A DNA stretch of 64,000 bases from Paraphoma chrysanthemicola (lineage: Eukaryota > Ascomycota > Dothideomycetes > Pleosporales > Phaeosphaeriaceae), in assembly GCA_020744225.1 (NCBI GenBank), contig JAGMWG010000027.1, positions 1 to 64,000 on the forward strand. The letters run 5' to 3'. Under the pieces are notes generated by a model. It was not told the origin of the DNA. It worked only from the letters and a program-made list of their open reading frames with translations, and did not search any database. Shown one piece after another: positions 44,395 to 54,584 of this stretch; position 1 is the first letter of the stretch; each line of letters begins with the position of its first letter. The position numbers and the translations under genes are program-made.

Positions 44395-46089
44395 ATGATT
44401 TCCATTATTGCCGACTTTGTTTCTGGACAGTTTCTCGAACATCCAATCCGGTCGCTACTGGTCCTCCTCTTTGCGCTTCCCATCTCATACTTTGTTGTGA
44501 ACGAGCTCACACGCTACTCGCGGCGCATCAAGGGCTTCTCTGGACCAACCAATTGGCCCGTTGTCGGCAACATTCCAGACATCAAGTACAATGCCGCCGA
44601 AAAGTATCGCGAGTGGAGCAAGAAGTTTGGCGCCGTGTATCAGATCCAGCTGGGCAACGAGCCAGTCATTGTGGTGAACAGCGCAGATGCCGCGAGGAAG
44701 ATTTTCGGAGGAAACAGCCAGGCTTTAAGCTCTAGGCCGGTGTTTTGGACTTTTCACAAGGTAAGTCGTCGTGCGGCTGAGGTTAATATGCCAGCTGAGC
44801 TGACGTGGGATTTTAGGTGCTGTCCAATACTGCTGGTACGACCATCGGTACTTCACCCTTCAATGATTCGCTGAAGCGAAGAAGAAAGGGCGCAGCTTCT
44901 GCGTTGAATAAACCTTCGATTGCAACATACATTGACCATTTGGATCTTGAGACCAAGGACTTTGTCAAGGATGGCTTCGAATCTGGCAAAGCAGGCACTG
45001 TCGGTGTCGACCCCATGCCCATGATCGAACGGCTTTCCCTGTCTCTTGCCCTGACGCTGAACTGGGGCACTCGCATGGGAAGCCGGCATGATCCTATGTT
45101 CCATGAGATTTGCGATGTTGAAGCGGCCATTTCCAAATTTCGCAGCACGACTGGCAATCTACAAGACTACATTCCGCTTCTGAGACTGAATCCTTTCAGT
45201 GGAGGAACCAAGGCTGCAAAAGACTATCGCAACAGGCGTGATGTATACTTGACGAAGCTTAATCGCGACCTGGACGATCGAATGGCCAAGGGCACCCACA
45301 AGCCTTGCATTCAGGCCAACATTATTCAGGACAAGGAGGCCGCACTCAACAAGGAAGAGCTGACGTCTATCAGCTTGACCATGTTGTCCGGCGGCCTGGA
45401 CACGATTACGACGCTTGTGCAGTGGAGTGTCGCGTTGCTGGCTCAACGACCGGACATACAGAAGAAGGCTGTTGAAGAGATTCGCAACTTTTACTCGGAC
45501 GAAGAGCCCCTGGGAGACGCGTATGACGACCAGAAGTGCCAATACATTGTCGCCTTGGTGCGGGAGTGCTTGCGCTTTTATACAGTCTTGAGACTGGCAC
45601 TTCCACGCGCGACGGTCAAGGATGTTGTGTATGAAGGCAAGCTCATCCCAGCTGGAAGCACCATCTATCTGAATGCGTGGGCTTGTAATATGGGTAAGTC
45701 GTGTCCACTCGGTACCGTGTACTTGAACCAGTGCTGACTGTAACACAGATCCCGATGTCTGGAGCGACCCCGAGGAGTTCCGACCCGAGCGCTGGCTGGA
45801 ACAGCCCGATGCACCACTCTTCACCTACGGTCTTGGATACCGCATGTGCGCAGGGTCATTGCTGGCGAATCGCGAGCTCTATCTCGTCTTCTTGCGCATG
45901 CTCAACAGCTTCGAGATTGTGCAGGACTCGGATGTCGACGTACATCCTGTGCGAGGGAGTGCGGATCCTACGAGCTTGGTGACCATGTGCAAACACTACA
46001 AGGTCATTTTCAAGCCGAGAAACACAAAGGCGCTGAGCGAGGCATTGAGGGCAGCGGATGAGCGCTTGGCTGAGCATGAAAAGGCGTGA
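44395..46089 (+). CDS. Cytochrome P450, CYP504-like (phenylacetate hydroxylase type)
   Basis: Three exons, 44395-44760, 44817-45693 and 45749-46089, give 527 aa. An N-terminal membrane anchor (LLVLLFALPISYFVVNEL, ~22-40) is followed by the proline-rich FSGPTNWPVVGNIPD. P450 landmarks are the I-helix SGGLDTITTLVQW, the ExxR motif in ECLRF, the meander DPEEFRPERW and the heme loop FTYGLGYRMCAGSLLANREL. The G-L-D-T-I-T-T I-helix and FTYG.G.RMC are typical of CYP504, the phenylacetate 2-hydroxylase (PhacA) group feeding homogentisate degradation, or 3-hydroxyphenylacetate 6-hydroxylase (PhacB). It would be in the ER membrane and need P450 reductase. None of the other homogentisate genes is in the window. 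Exact substrate is inferred. Confidence 0.85.
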
Positions 46090-46556
46090 GAACGAAGTCT
46101 GTAGATTATTCATTATTGCATGCATTGCATGGCGTTTGGAGAAATTCACTGCCGTTTATACATTCGTGTCACGGCCCGTCACATGTGTTCCACAATAGAT
46201 GAAGAGTGATCTTTGTGGTTTTGTTGCGGGAGCTGTTTTAGCGGCAGTTGCAGCCGAGAAATTCATTTCGATGGGCAAGGGTGTTGATGTTTCAACAACC
46301 ATGGCGGCTTCTGTAAACTTGTTCTTTCGGTCTTTTGATAATCCGAGAGGATTATCTTTTGATCGCCACAACTTCACTGTCTCGTTCAAGCTTCGTAAAC
46401 GGAAGGGTAGCTTCGGAAGCTGCCAACCAGTGACGTAGATTGTCAGCCACGCCAACACGCCCGCGACCGCGATACCGAGCTCCCTTGCATCGCCCACATG
46501 TCGACCGCGACGCGGAATTCTCCCGTATAGAACAACATGACCCTGAGGCTGTGCGC
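46090..46556. other. Short intergenic region between collinear genes
   Basis: Opposing short frames occur (80 codons on plus, a longer one on minus reaching into the next gene). Neither shows family motifs. The plus-strand gene's frame is open back to 46440 but has no ATG there, so the next feature starts at 46557. Confidence 0.4.
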
Positions 46557-48806
46557 ATGCCAGCAAGAGGACGATCCGCAAACACTGGGTGGGTACAGGA
46601 GGGCATGATTCGAGGGCACATGCTAGGCAAGGCCATGCTGCCAGGTGATGAAGAGCTGGGCAAGAAGGACGACGACCACAGATACACGCCAGCACGACCG
46701 TCCGGCTGGTCAATATGGAACCACACGTTTCGATGGCGGCGGCGGAGAATACTGCTTGTCATTGCGGGGTTGTTACTGGTATACATGCTCTCGAAAAGTT
46801 TTGGCCGGTCGCATGGACGATATCCACTGGGCATACCCGACTATGACCCTGCACACGTCTACGATGAGCCCGCTGAGCCTATAGGCCCCCCTCCTGGTCT
46901 GAATGTCCCCAAAGACACGACGCCGCACACATTTGATGGCCAGATTCGCTTCTTCCGCCTCGCACGCACGCTGCGCCGGTCCGCATCGCACACGAATGGC
47001 TACGAGAAGACGAATCGCAATATTCTCTTTGCATTTTCGAGTCTGAGGAGCGCATCGACACTGATACCCATGGTCTGCGAAATGTCGAAATGGAGCAGGA
47101 ACCATGTTCATGTTGCTATGTTTGGTAGAGAGGAAATGCCCCTCGACACGATTTTGGAGATCAATGGCGTCGACAAGGAAAAGTGCCCGGCAATTTGGCA
47201 TGATGCGCGCCCGGACTATTCGGAGTACAGCAGCGACAGTCGCGCTCATTCGACAGTCATTGGCGCCATGGGTCATGTCCACAGCTTCATTCATCCGCAG
47301 GCGGTCATCATGGACGATCCGCTACTAGAGGATGACTTTTTCGCACGCGGTCTGCGAAATAAGACAGAGGCGCTTGGCATGCCGCTTGTCGAGATACCCA
47401 AGGACAGGTCCGAGGATTTAATGTGGATGACGAGATTGGACGCGGGATCGCTGGGCAGCTGGTTCAAGCCCACGGTCGACATTTTGATTCAAGTCCCACC
47501 AGACTCTTCGAGCGTCCTACGATTGCTACAGTCAATCAAGGAGGCCGACTACAGTGGGATGAAGCCGCCTCGCATCGTGCTTGAGCTGCCTGCTGAAATA
47601 GATGTGTCGGTAAAACGACATGTTGAAAATTTTAAATGGCCTTTACACAACACGAACCCAATGGCAGCCAGCGGTATCTCTATTCGGCGGCGTATTCAAA
47701 CACATCGCGCGACACAGGAGGACGCCGCTATTCGCTTCCTCGAGCTCTTCTACCCGACCAGCACCGCTGACTCGCACGTCTTGTTGCTCTCGGCACAGGC
47801 GCAGCTTTCACCTCTCTACTTTCATTACATCAAGTATGCGCTTCTAGAGTACAAGTACTCGAGCTTTGGCCAGGAAGACAGTTCAAATATGATGGGCGTG
47901 AGTCTTGAGCTGCCATCAATCTTGCTCGACGAAAAGACCAAGCTGTCACCACCATCCCTTGCCGATATGTACACGAATCGATACAAGAAATTGTTCCCCC
48001 GGACTCGTAGCGCCCCGTTTCTCTGGCAGGCGCCAAACAGTCATGCGACGTTGTTCTTTGGCGACAAGTGGGCAGAACTCCACTCGTTCCTGGGCAATCG
48101 TGTCGTCAAGCATCAAGACGCGCCAAAGACGGCGTCTCGCATCAAGCTGGTTTCGGAAAGCCTCCCAGCGTGGACAGAGTACATGCTCGAGTTCATGCGG
48201 GCGCGAAGCTATTCGCTACTCTACCCCGCCGTATCGTCGGACGCTTTTGTCACTGTACACAATGAGCTTTACCACGCACCAGAAGAATTTGCGCCACTGC
48301 CGGAGACCTCGCAAACATCAGATACTCTACCGCAGGAAGATGAACCATTTCTTCGCGCGGAAGCACCAGCTCGCCCGCCAAACCACCCAGAACCGACTGT
48401 GATACCAAGCTCCAAGCCTCTCCATCTCGCTCTTCCATTCGACGGCGATCTTCCCGAAGTCCCACACCTACCTCAACTCTCGTACGATGGCCAAATCGTG
48501 CACATTACAAACGTGTCCAAGATTGCACAGGAATACGCCAACAAGTTCCGCGAAGAGGTCGGCGGATGCACGATACCCAGCGGCAAGCATAGAAAAGTCA
48601 TCCCAGGCGAAACGCGCGACTTGTTTTGTTTTGGCGATGAGGACGAGAATGATTGGGAGGACGATGTGGGTGAGGAAGTAGTGGACAAGAAGGCGGTTGT
48701 GGATGCGTTTGGGCATGAGAAGCTTTTAGTAGATAGTCAGGAGCCGACGCGGACGAGGGTGAAGCTGGTTCCTACACCGACGATTGTTGAGGCGGATGAG
48801 TTTTGA
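46557..48806 (+). CDS. Type II membrane protein, putative Golgi glycosyltransferase-like
   Basis: Intronless, 749 aa from the ATG at 46557 (frame also open 39 codons upstream to a non-ATG). About 55 cytoplasmic residues precede a basic stop-transfer (WRRRR) and a membrane anchor (ILLVIAGLLLVYMLSKSFG), the type II layout of Golgi enzymes. The lumenal part contains NRNILFAFSSLRSASTLIPM, VHVAMFGREEMPLDTILEIN, SFIHPQAVIMDD and LMWMTRLDAGSLGSWF, and ends with an acidic tail. Fungal orthologues are commonly annotated glycosyltransferase 2-like, but I see no unambiguous DxD-centred GT2 catalytic site. A C-terminal proline-rich linker (EAPARPPNHPEPTVIP) lies near residue 620. Call the architecture firm and the activity tentative. 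Confidence 0.65.
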   Translation: MPARGRSANTGWVQEGMIRGHMLGKAMLPGDEELGKKDDDHRYTPARPSGWSIWNHTFRWRRRRILLVIAGLLLVYMLSKSFGRSHGRYPLGIPDYDPAHVYDEPAEPIGPPPGLNVPKDTTPHTFDGQIRFFRLARTLRRSASHTNGYEKTNRNILFAFSSLRSASTLIPMVCEMSKWSRNHVHVAMFGREEMPLDTILEINGVDKEKCPAIWHDARPDYSEYSSDSRAHSTVIGAMGHVHSFIHPQAVIMDDPLLEDDFFARGLRNKTEALGMPLVEIPKDRSEDLMWMTRLDAGSLGSWFKPTVDILIQVPPDSSSVLRLLQSIKEADYSGMKPPRIVLELPAEIDVSVKRHVENFKWPLHNTNPMAASGISIRRRIQTHRATQEDAAIRFLELFYPTSTADSHVLLLSAQAQLSPLYFHYIKYALLEYKYSSFGQEDSSNMMGVSLELPSILLDEKTKLSPPSLADMYTNRYKKLFPRTRSAPFLWQAPNSHATLFFGDKWAELHSFLGNRVVKHQDAPKTASRIKLVSESLPAWTEYMLEFMRARSYSLLYPAVSSDAFVTVHNELYHAPEEFAPLPETSQTSDTLPQEDEPFLRAEAPARPPNHPEPTVIPSSKPLHLALPFDGDLPEVPHLPQLSYDGQIVHITNVSKIAQEYANKFREEVGGCTIPSGKHRKVIPGETRDLFCFGDEDENDWEDDVGEEVVDKKAVVDAFGHEKLLVDSQEPTRTRVKLVPTPTIVEADEF

Positions 48807-49146
48807 GTGTGGGCAAAGGGGGAGGGGATAGTGGTTAGCATTTTGAGGTGTTGATGGCGATTATGATAGATGAATTGCATTGTTTATCAATTGGTTGTCT
48901 TCACTTTGATCTGAACACTTTGTAGTCGCGTGCTTCGCCGCACATCTCGCCCGTTAGTCTATGCGCACGGGCCACAACCGAGCATCGAACTTTTTGCCTC
49001 GATTGACCGCAACACCCCCGAGCGTACACACGAGTCTCCCACCCACTACACCACCACTCTGCGCATATCTCTTCCTTTCTCTTTCCTCTCTGCGGTTGCA
49101 ATCGTGTCGTTTATTCTTTCCGTGATACCCATAGACCGCCGGCGCC
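48807..49146. other. Short intergenic region before RPO41
   Basis: 340 bp containing the 3' end of the preceding gene and the promoter/5' UTR of the mitochondrial RNA polymerase gene. The sequence upstream of the ATG is pyrimidine-rich (ctcttcctttctctttcctct), as in many housekeeping promoters of ascomycetes. Confidence 0.45.
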
Positions 49147-52100
49147 ATGTTTGTGCGAGCAGCACGGCGGAAGCTGCGCAATGACGCCCTCACGTCGCAT
49201 CTCCAGACGCCACCGCAATTGACTCTCCCATGGCTGTGTCCAGCACAGCTGCGGAGAACGGCCAACATTAGATCGATATCATCCTTTCCGAACGACGCGA
49301 AACGACGGCGACGAAGCTCTTTTTCGTCACGGCACGAGACACGATCCCTCGCCACGACGGCCGAACTGCAGCCCACGCCAGATTCATCACAATTCCAGGG
49401 CCTCATGCCGACATGGGGCTCCCGCACACAATCACACGACCTTGCTCGCATAACACCTTGGAATAGCTCCAACCCATTGATATTGTCGGAGTCGACGACG
49501 CCTGCACGGCGTGTGCAAATGCATAGAAAGAACGGTGGCTTTGTCGGTAGCGATGCCACTGAAATGCACCAGAATTTGTACGCCTGTTTGCGCGTGGGAC
49601 GTCTGGACCGAGCCTCGGTCATCTTGTCCAGGCTGACGGATCTGCTGGAGCCATCTGCGCCAGAGCTGGTTGATGCACACAATATTTATTTGCAGACCAT
49701 GTTCGACCTGGCGCAGCAAGACGCAAAGGCAGATTCCATGGCGTCGATTGAGGAGTGGTACGATTCGAACATGGTGCGCAAGGGCATTGAGCCGAATGCG
49801 CAGACGTTTGTCACGCTCTTGCGAGCTACGATGAATTTTGTCGAAGGATCCGAACAAGACGACGCGGTACGGAGATACATGGCCATTGCATCCGAGCATG
49901 GCGAAGACATGGTCGACGACATCAATTACTCGGCAGAGTTTTCTGATGAGGAGTGGAATCTGCTGATCCGCGCGCAGCCCGATGAGTTCGAAGCGCCGCC
50001 ACAGGTGCAGGAGGTACAAGACATGACTGTCAACACACCTGCTGCTCGCAAGAGCCTTATAGACCACGGTCTTCCCGTCACGTCCACAGAGCCAATCAAG
50101 CCTGTGCCACAAAAGGGACTAGGCCTCGACTCGCTCAGACAGGCGCTCGCGGTCTTTGAAGATACCCAGCGCGTCGCATTTCCGGCCGATATGGAGGGCA
50201 CACAAGACGAAAAGGATCATGCGTACGCATATGCACGACAATTGAAGATGGAAGAGGATGCTCTGGAGGCAGCCGTGGCGCGGTGGAAGCAAGAAGACGA
50301 GAAGCTCCAGGAAATGGGGATACACGGAGTCATGAGTTCTAAGAGCGTACAAGCTCTCATGTACAACTGGTACGATGCACTGTCTCTGCTCTTCAAGAAG
50401 CAGATTGAGAGGAGCAAGGAGGTCATGTCCGCACCTTTGGGAGACAATATGCGGGATCCGGCGCACGCATATGGTGTTTGGCTCGAAAGATGCAAACCGG
50501 AGCGCCTGGCTGCACTGACTGTTGCTCGTGTCGTTGCGGCTGGTGTGAAAGGCGACAGCACAGATCACGGTCCATTCAAGATCTCGTCTCTATCGAGCAA
50601 GATTGGTAGTGACATTGAAGACTATCTCAACTCGGATGCTCAGGCGCGACGCGATGCGTTTTTGCGAAAGCAACGCAAACAGACGCGCAAGGAACTTTTG
50701 CAGAACAAGCTCTCTAAAACGCCCTCGTCAACTAGCTCAACCACTACAACGCCCGTAATCTCTCACGCGGAGTTCGAAAGGACGTCGATTCCACTGGCCG
50801 CACGAGTCCAAATGGGAGCACTCGCGCTCGAGCTCTTGTTGCAATCGGCAACCATTACCGTCACGGCAGAGAATCCCAGGACTGGCAAGCAAGTCTCTAG
50901 CACGCAGTCTGCTTTCCAGCACAATATTGGCTTCCAACAGGGTAAAAAGGTTGGGTACATTATTCCACACCACCAGCTTCTCACCAAGCTACGCAATGAG
51001 TCTGTACAGCACGTCCAACCAGTCACTCTTCCCATGGTTGTCGAGCCGAAGCCGTGGACCACCTTTTACGACGGCGGCTACTATACCACACCGCAAAAGG
51101 TCGTTCGGTACAAGACCAGTGATGGGTCTCAGCGAGCATACACTCATGCAGCTATTGAGAATGGCGACATGAAGCAAGTGCTGGCGGCTCTCGATTCACT
51201 TGGCAAGGTTCCATGGCAGATCAACGTTCCCGTTCTCAATGTCATGGCGCAGGCATGGAACAATGGTGAGGGCATTGGTGAATTGGTTCCGGAGAATCCT
51301 GACCTTAACCGCCCCGAAGAGCCAGCCGCGGACGCCAGTCCACAGGAGCGAGCACGCTGGGGGAAGAAGCTGCAAATGTACGAGAATGTCAAATCTGGAT
51401 TACACTCCCAACGATGCTTTCAGAACTTCCAGTTAGAGACTGCGAGAGCCTTCGCCAATGAGAAGAAGATCTTCTTCCCGCACAATGTCGACTTTCGTGG
51501 GCGAGCATACCCTCTTCCCCCGATCTTGAATCACATTGGATCCGATATTGCGCGAGGCTTGCTCAAGTTCGCTCATGGGAAGGAACTGGGCGTCGTTGGG
51601 TTGCAATGGCTCAAGATTCATCTGGCCAACTTGTATGGCTTCGACAAGGCTAGCTTGAAAGAACGGGAGCAATTTGCCATGGACAACCTCGCCGAAATCT
51701 ACGACTCAGCCACCAACCCGCTCGACGGTCGGCGATGGTGGCTGAAGGCAGAAGATCCATGGCAATGTCTTGCATGCTGCATGGAGCTGAAGAATGCCTT
51801 TGACTCACCTGATCCGACGCGGTACATGTCTCAAATGCCGGTTCACCAAGACGGAACCTGTAATGGACTCCAACATTATGCAGCCCTGGGTGGCGATCAC
51901 GCGGGTGCGCGTCAAGTCAACTTGGAGCCTTCAGACCGACCTCAAGACATTTATACTGGTGTCGCCGATCTCGTCAAGGAAATGGTGGCTCAAGACGCTG
52001 CTAAAGGCATGGCGTATGCGACCTTTGTTAATGGTCACATTACACGCAAGGTCGTCAAGCGCACCGTCATGACCAACGTGTACGGAGTGACGTTCATGGG

Positions 52101-53373
52101 TGCCAAGGCACAAGTCGAGGACGAACTGCGTAACTTGTTTCCAAATTTTGTTGAAACCGACAAGATTAGATCCCTTGGAGCCGTCGCGCTCTACATTGCG
52201 TATAAGATTTTTGAGGCGCTTGGCAAGATTTTCAATGGTGCGCAAGAGATCCAGTACTGGTTGGGCGAATGCGGCGAGCGTATCACGACATCCCTGACCG
52301 CGGAGCAAGTCTCGCTCATCGCAGAGAGGGCTGAGGGCAAGGATCTTGCCTACGATGCCAAATACAAAACCAAGAAGGCATTGACCAAATCGGAGAAGGC
52401 GGCTCTGAACAAGGATATCGAGGCTTTCAAGACGAGCATCATCTGGACCACACCTCTCAAGATGCCGATTGTGCAGCCGTACAGGAAAAATGGCGTGCAG
52501 AAGGTGGCCTCCAAACTTCAAGCAATCACCGTTGCAAAGCGATCCAGCCACAACGTAGTTGACAAGCGTAAGCAGCTCCAAGCGTTTCCGCCCAACTTTA
52601 TCCATTCCTTGGACGCAACACACATGACCCTGTCGGCTCTCAAGTGTAGCGAGATGGGACTTGACTTTGCTGCTGTGCACGACAGCTTCTGGACACACGC
52701 CTCGGACATTCCCACCTTGAATGTCATTCTTCGTGACGCTTTTGTGCGCATGCACTCGGAAGACATTATCGGGCGCCTCGCGGAAGAATTCAAAGCACGG
52801 TATGCTGGAGCTTTGTACTGCGCCACTATCAAACCGCAAAGTGCAGTCGGTACTAAGATTCGACAATGGCGTATTGAATACTACAAATCCATCGGACGGA
52901 ATGTGACGAACAAAAATACCGTCGCTCATGGTAACGCTTCGTTCGAAGAGATTGCGCTCGAAGGAAGGAGGCGTAAGCTCTTGGAGAGCAACGATCCCAA
53001 AGAAGTCAAGAAAGGACAAAAGATGGTCACGCCGACGAGCATTTGGATCGAGAATCAGGACCCCAAGGCTTTGACATCGTTCCGCATGGCGCTGCTCGGC
53101 GAAACCAAGGATAAGAAGTCGTCCAAGTTTGATGAGACGCGCGATAAAGTCTTGGATCGCGAGGCTGAGGCTGTTGCCCAGGAGAATGGAGCCGCCGAGA
53201 ATGGTTCAGCCGCTGAAGACATTCTTGAGGCGAGTGAGGATGAGGCGCCTGCAGAGACAACTGGCGAGGGCCGCAGGGTCCAGGTCTGGGTTCCGCTAAC
53301 GTTTCCTCCGGTGCCGAAGAAGGGTGGCTGGGACGTTTCGCGCCTTCGCGAGTCCAAGTACTTCTTCTCTTGA
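49147..53373 (+). CDS. RPO41: Mitochondrial DNA-directed RNA polymerase
   Basis: Intronless 1408-aa protein, the usual size of filamentous-fungal Rpo41. The N-terminus is rich in Arg/Ser (FVRAARRKLRN...) and serves as a mitochondrial presequence; a PPR-like helical region follows (residues ~130-330). The single-subunit T7-like polymerase domain from about residue 760 has DFRGRAYPLPPILNHIGSD, HQDGTCNGLQHYAALGGD (first catalytic Asp region), RKVVKRTVMTNVYGVTFMG (O-helix region), PNFIHSLDATHMTLSALKC and AVHDSFWTHASD (second catalytic Asp). It transcribes mitochondrial DNA and makes replication primers, working with Mtf1. The C-terminus carries a fungal extension of about 90 residues ending WDVSRLRESKYFFS. 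Single gene, essential in yeast; no oddities seen. Confidence 0.97.
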   Translation: MFVRAARRKLRNDALTSHLQTPPQLTLPWLCPAQLRRTANIRSISSFPNDAKRRRRSSFSSRHETRSLATTAELQPTPDSSQFQGLMPTWGSRTQSHDLARITPWNSSNPLILSESTTPARRVQMHRKNGGFVGSDATEMHQNLYACLRVGRLDRASVILSRLTDLLEPSAPELVDAHNIYLQTMFDLAQQDAKADSMASIEEWYDSNMVRKGIEPNAQTFVTLLRATMNFVEGSEQDDAVRRYMAIASEHGEDMVDDINYSAEFSDEEWNLLIRAQPDEFEAPPQVQEVQDMTVNTPAARKSLIDHGLPVTSTEPIKPVPQKGLGLDSLRQALAVFEDTQRVAFPADMEGTQDEKDHAYAYARQLKMEEDALEAAVARWKQEDEKLQEMGIHGVMSSKSVQALMYNWYDALSLLFKKQIERSKEVMSAPLGDNMRDPAHAYGVWLERCKPERLAALTVARVVAAGVKGDSTDHGPFKISSLSSKIGSDIEDYLNSDAQARRDAFLRKQRKQTRKELLQNKLSKTPSSTSSTTTTPVISHAEFERTSIPLAARVQMGALALELLLQSATITVTAENPRTGKQVSSTQSAFQHNIGFQQGKKVGYIIPHHQLLTKLRNESVQHVQPVTLPMVVEPKPWTTFYDGGYYTTPQKVVRYKTSDGSQRAYTHAAIENGDMKQVLAALDSLGKVPWQINVPVLNVMAQAWNNGEGIGELVPENPDLNRPEEPAADASPQERARWGKKLQMYENVKSGLHSQRCFQNFQLETARAFANEKKIFFPHNVDFRGRAYPLPPILNHIGSDIARGLLKFAHGKELGVVGLQWLKIHLANLYGFDKASLKEREQFAMDNLAEIYDSATNPLDGRRWWLKAEDPWQCLACCMELKNAFDSPDPTRYMSQMPVHQDGTCNGLQHYAALGGDHAGARQVNLEPSDRPQDIYTGVADLVKEMVAQDAAKGMAYATFVNGHITRKVVKRTVMTNVYGVTFMGAKAQVEDELRNLFPNFVETDKIRSLGAVALYIAYKIFEALGKIFNGAQEIQYWLGECGERITTSLTAEQVSLIAERAEGKDLAYDAKYKTKKALTKSEKAALNKDIEAFKTSIIWTTPLKMPIVQPYRKNGVQKVASKLQAITVAKRSSHNVVDKRKQLQAFPPNFIHSLDATHMTLSALKCSEMGLDFAAVHDSFWTHASDIPTLNVILRDAFVRMHSEDIIGRLAEEFKARYAGALYCATIKPQSAVGTKIRQWRIEYYKSIGRNVTNKNTVAHGNASFEEIALEGRRRKLLESNDPKEVKKGQKMVTPTSIWIENQDPKALTSFRMALLGETKDKKSSKFDETRDKVLDREAEAVAQENGAAENGSAAEDILEASEDEAPAETTGEGRRVQVWVPLTFPPVPKKGGWDVSRLRESKYFFS

Positions 53374-54584
53374 AGGAGTGTGATATTGGCGGAGTGATTC
53401 GGAGTGCGCATTTGTACAGGCGTTCGGCGGTATCATTTGGTTTGCATTGCGCGGTGTTGAAAGCAGGCATGGGAAAAGATTTATGTTTATAATGTGTTGT
53501 GAAAGAGGTCATGATACCTTCATGTAGATATACGTACGATAGCGCGAGCCAGACCTCTCTGAATGAGAAGGCAAGAGATGATTACTTCATCGAGTTCATA
53601 ACCAGGTTAAGTGCATGTGATGAGCCCCACAGATGCTTGCCTCTGTTGCGTGGTAGTAATTTCTCCAGACCCTGGAAGGGGAAAGTGCTTTCGGTCTTCC
53701 GACGTGCCCGTCAACAGACAATTTCTTCTTTCCTCACCACTTCGCATGATTCACAAAGACACACACATGAGAGCACATATACGCGGCTGCAATAATTACG
53801 TTGAAGCAGGCTGCTCTCGGCTGAATTGGCTACTCACACCTGCGATCTTACGTGCCGGTGCGACACATCCGCGCATCCGACAAGAGGTAGGTGCTAAGAC
53901 ATAGCGATTACGGTCGCGATGCGCGTGCAAAGGAACGTCGAAATAGCTGACGGTATTCCTAGATCAGCAAACAGAGACACTTGGCGCACAGCAAGCTGTC
54001 TTCGTAGTTGTGTTGCGGCGGGCGGCGGTCTACCAAATTCATGAAGTGTGGGGGCCGTTTCGTGATAGGCAACACCAACCGGCCGCTGAGTCCTTCAGTC
54101 ACAACGCACGTCATGTTCCAGACTCTTCCGTGATACAGACGAAGCGGCCGCCGGGGCATGAAATAGGCCGAACCGGTTTCTCCGCCTATGACCTATCTCC
54201 CAAGTTCGCGGCGTCGAGCAATCCGTATCATGTCAAGTGTTTGTCTCTGCCCAGATAGGTTACCACCGCCCTTCTCGGACGAACAATCTGACAGGTCAAT
54301 GTCGCACGACCGATTACACTTGCATCGCATCACAAGCGCTCACCGGCGCGATTTGAGGCTCAAGTACTGCTTCCAGCGCCGCCAGCCCTACTTTATGGAA
54401 GAACATGTGTTCTATTGGCTTTGTACCCATGTAGGCTGCCGCCGGTGGAATACGAGGTGCCACCCGCGATCGCGCATCCCGCGCGGCGCATGGTATTAAA
54501 GCCTCGGTTCCCGCAATACACCACAGCGGATACGCTAAATGTTTAAACTCTGCAGCCTCGTACCACCGCAGCGGCTATCCGGCC
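53374..54584. other. Intergenic region, nothing recognised
   Basis: 1.2 kb with short opposed frames only. No gene, RNA gene or repeat recognised. It should contain the promoter of the following membrane-protein gene. Confidence 0.45.

Noticed and set aside
46156..46713. 185-aa minus-strand frame overlapping the start of the type II membrane protein
   Set aside because: Its last part looks mildly protein-like, but it overlaps a better gene on the other strand and has no recognisable domain.
51931..53019. 362-aa open frame antisense to the mitochondrial RNA polymerase gene
   Set aside because: It lies wholly opposite a highly conserved coding region and has no motifs; codon bias of the sense gene creates it.
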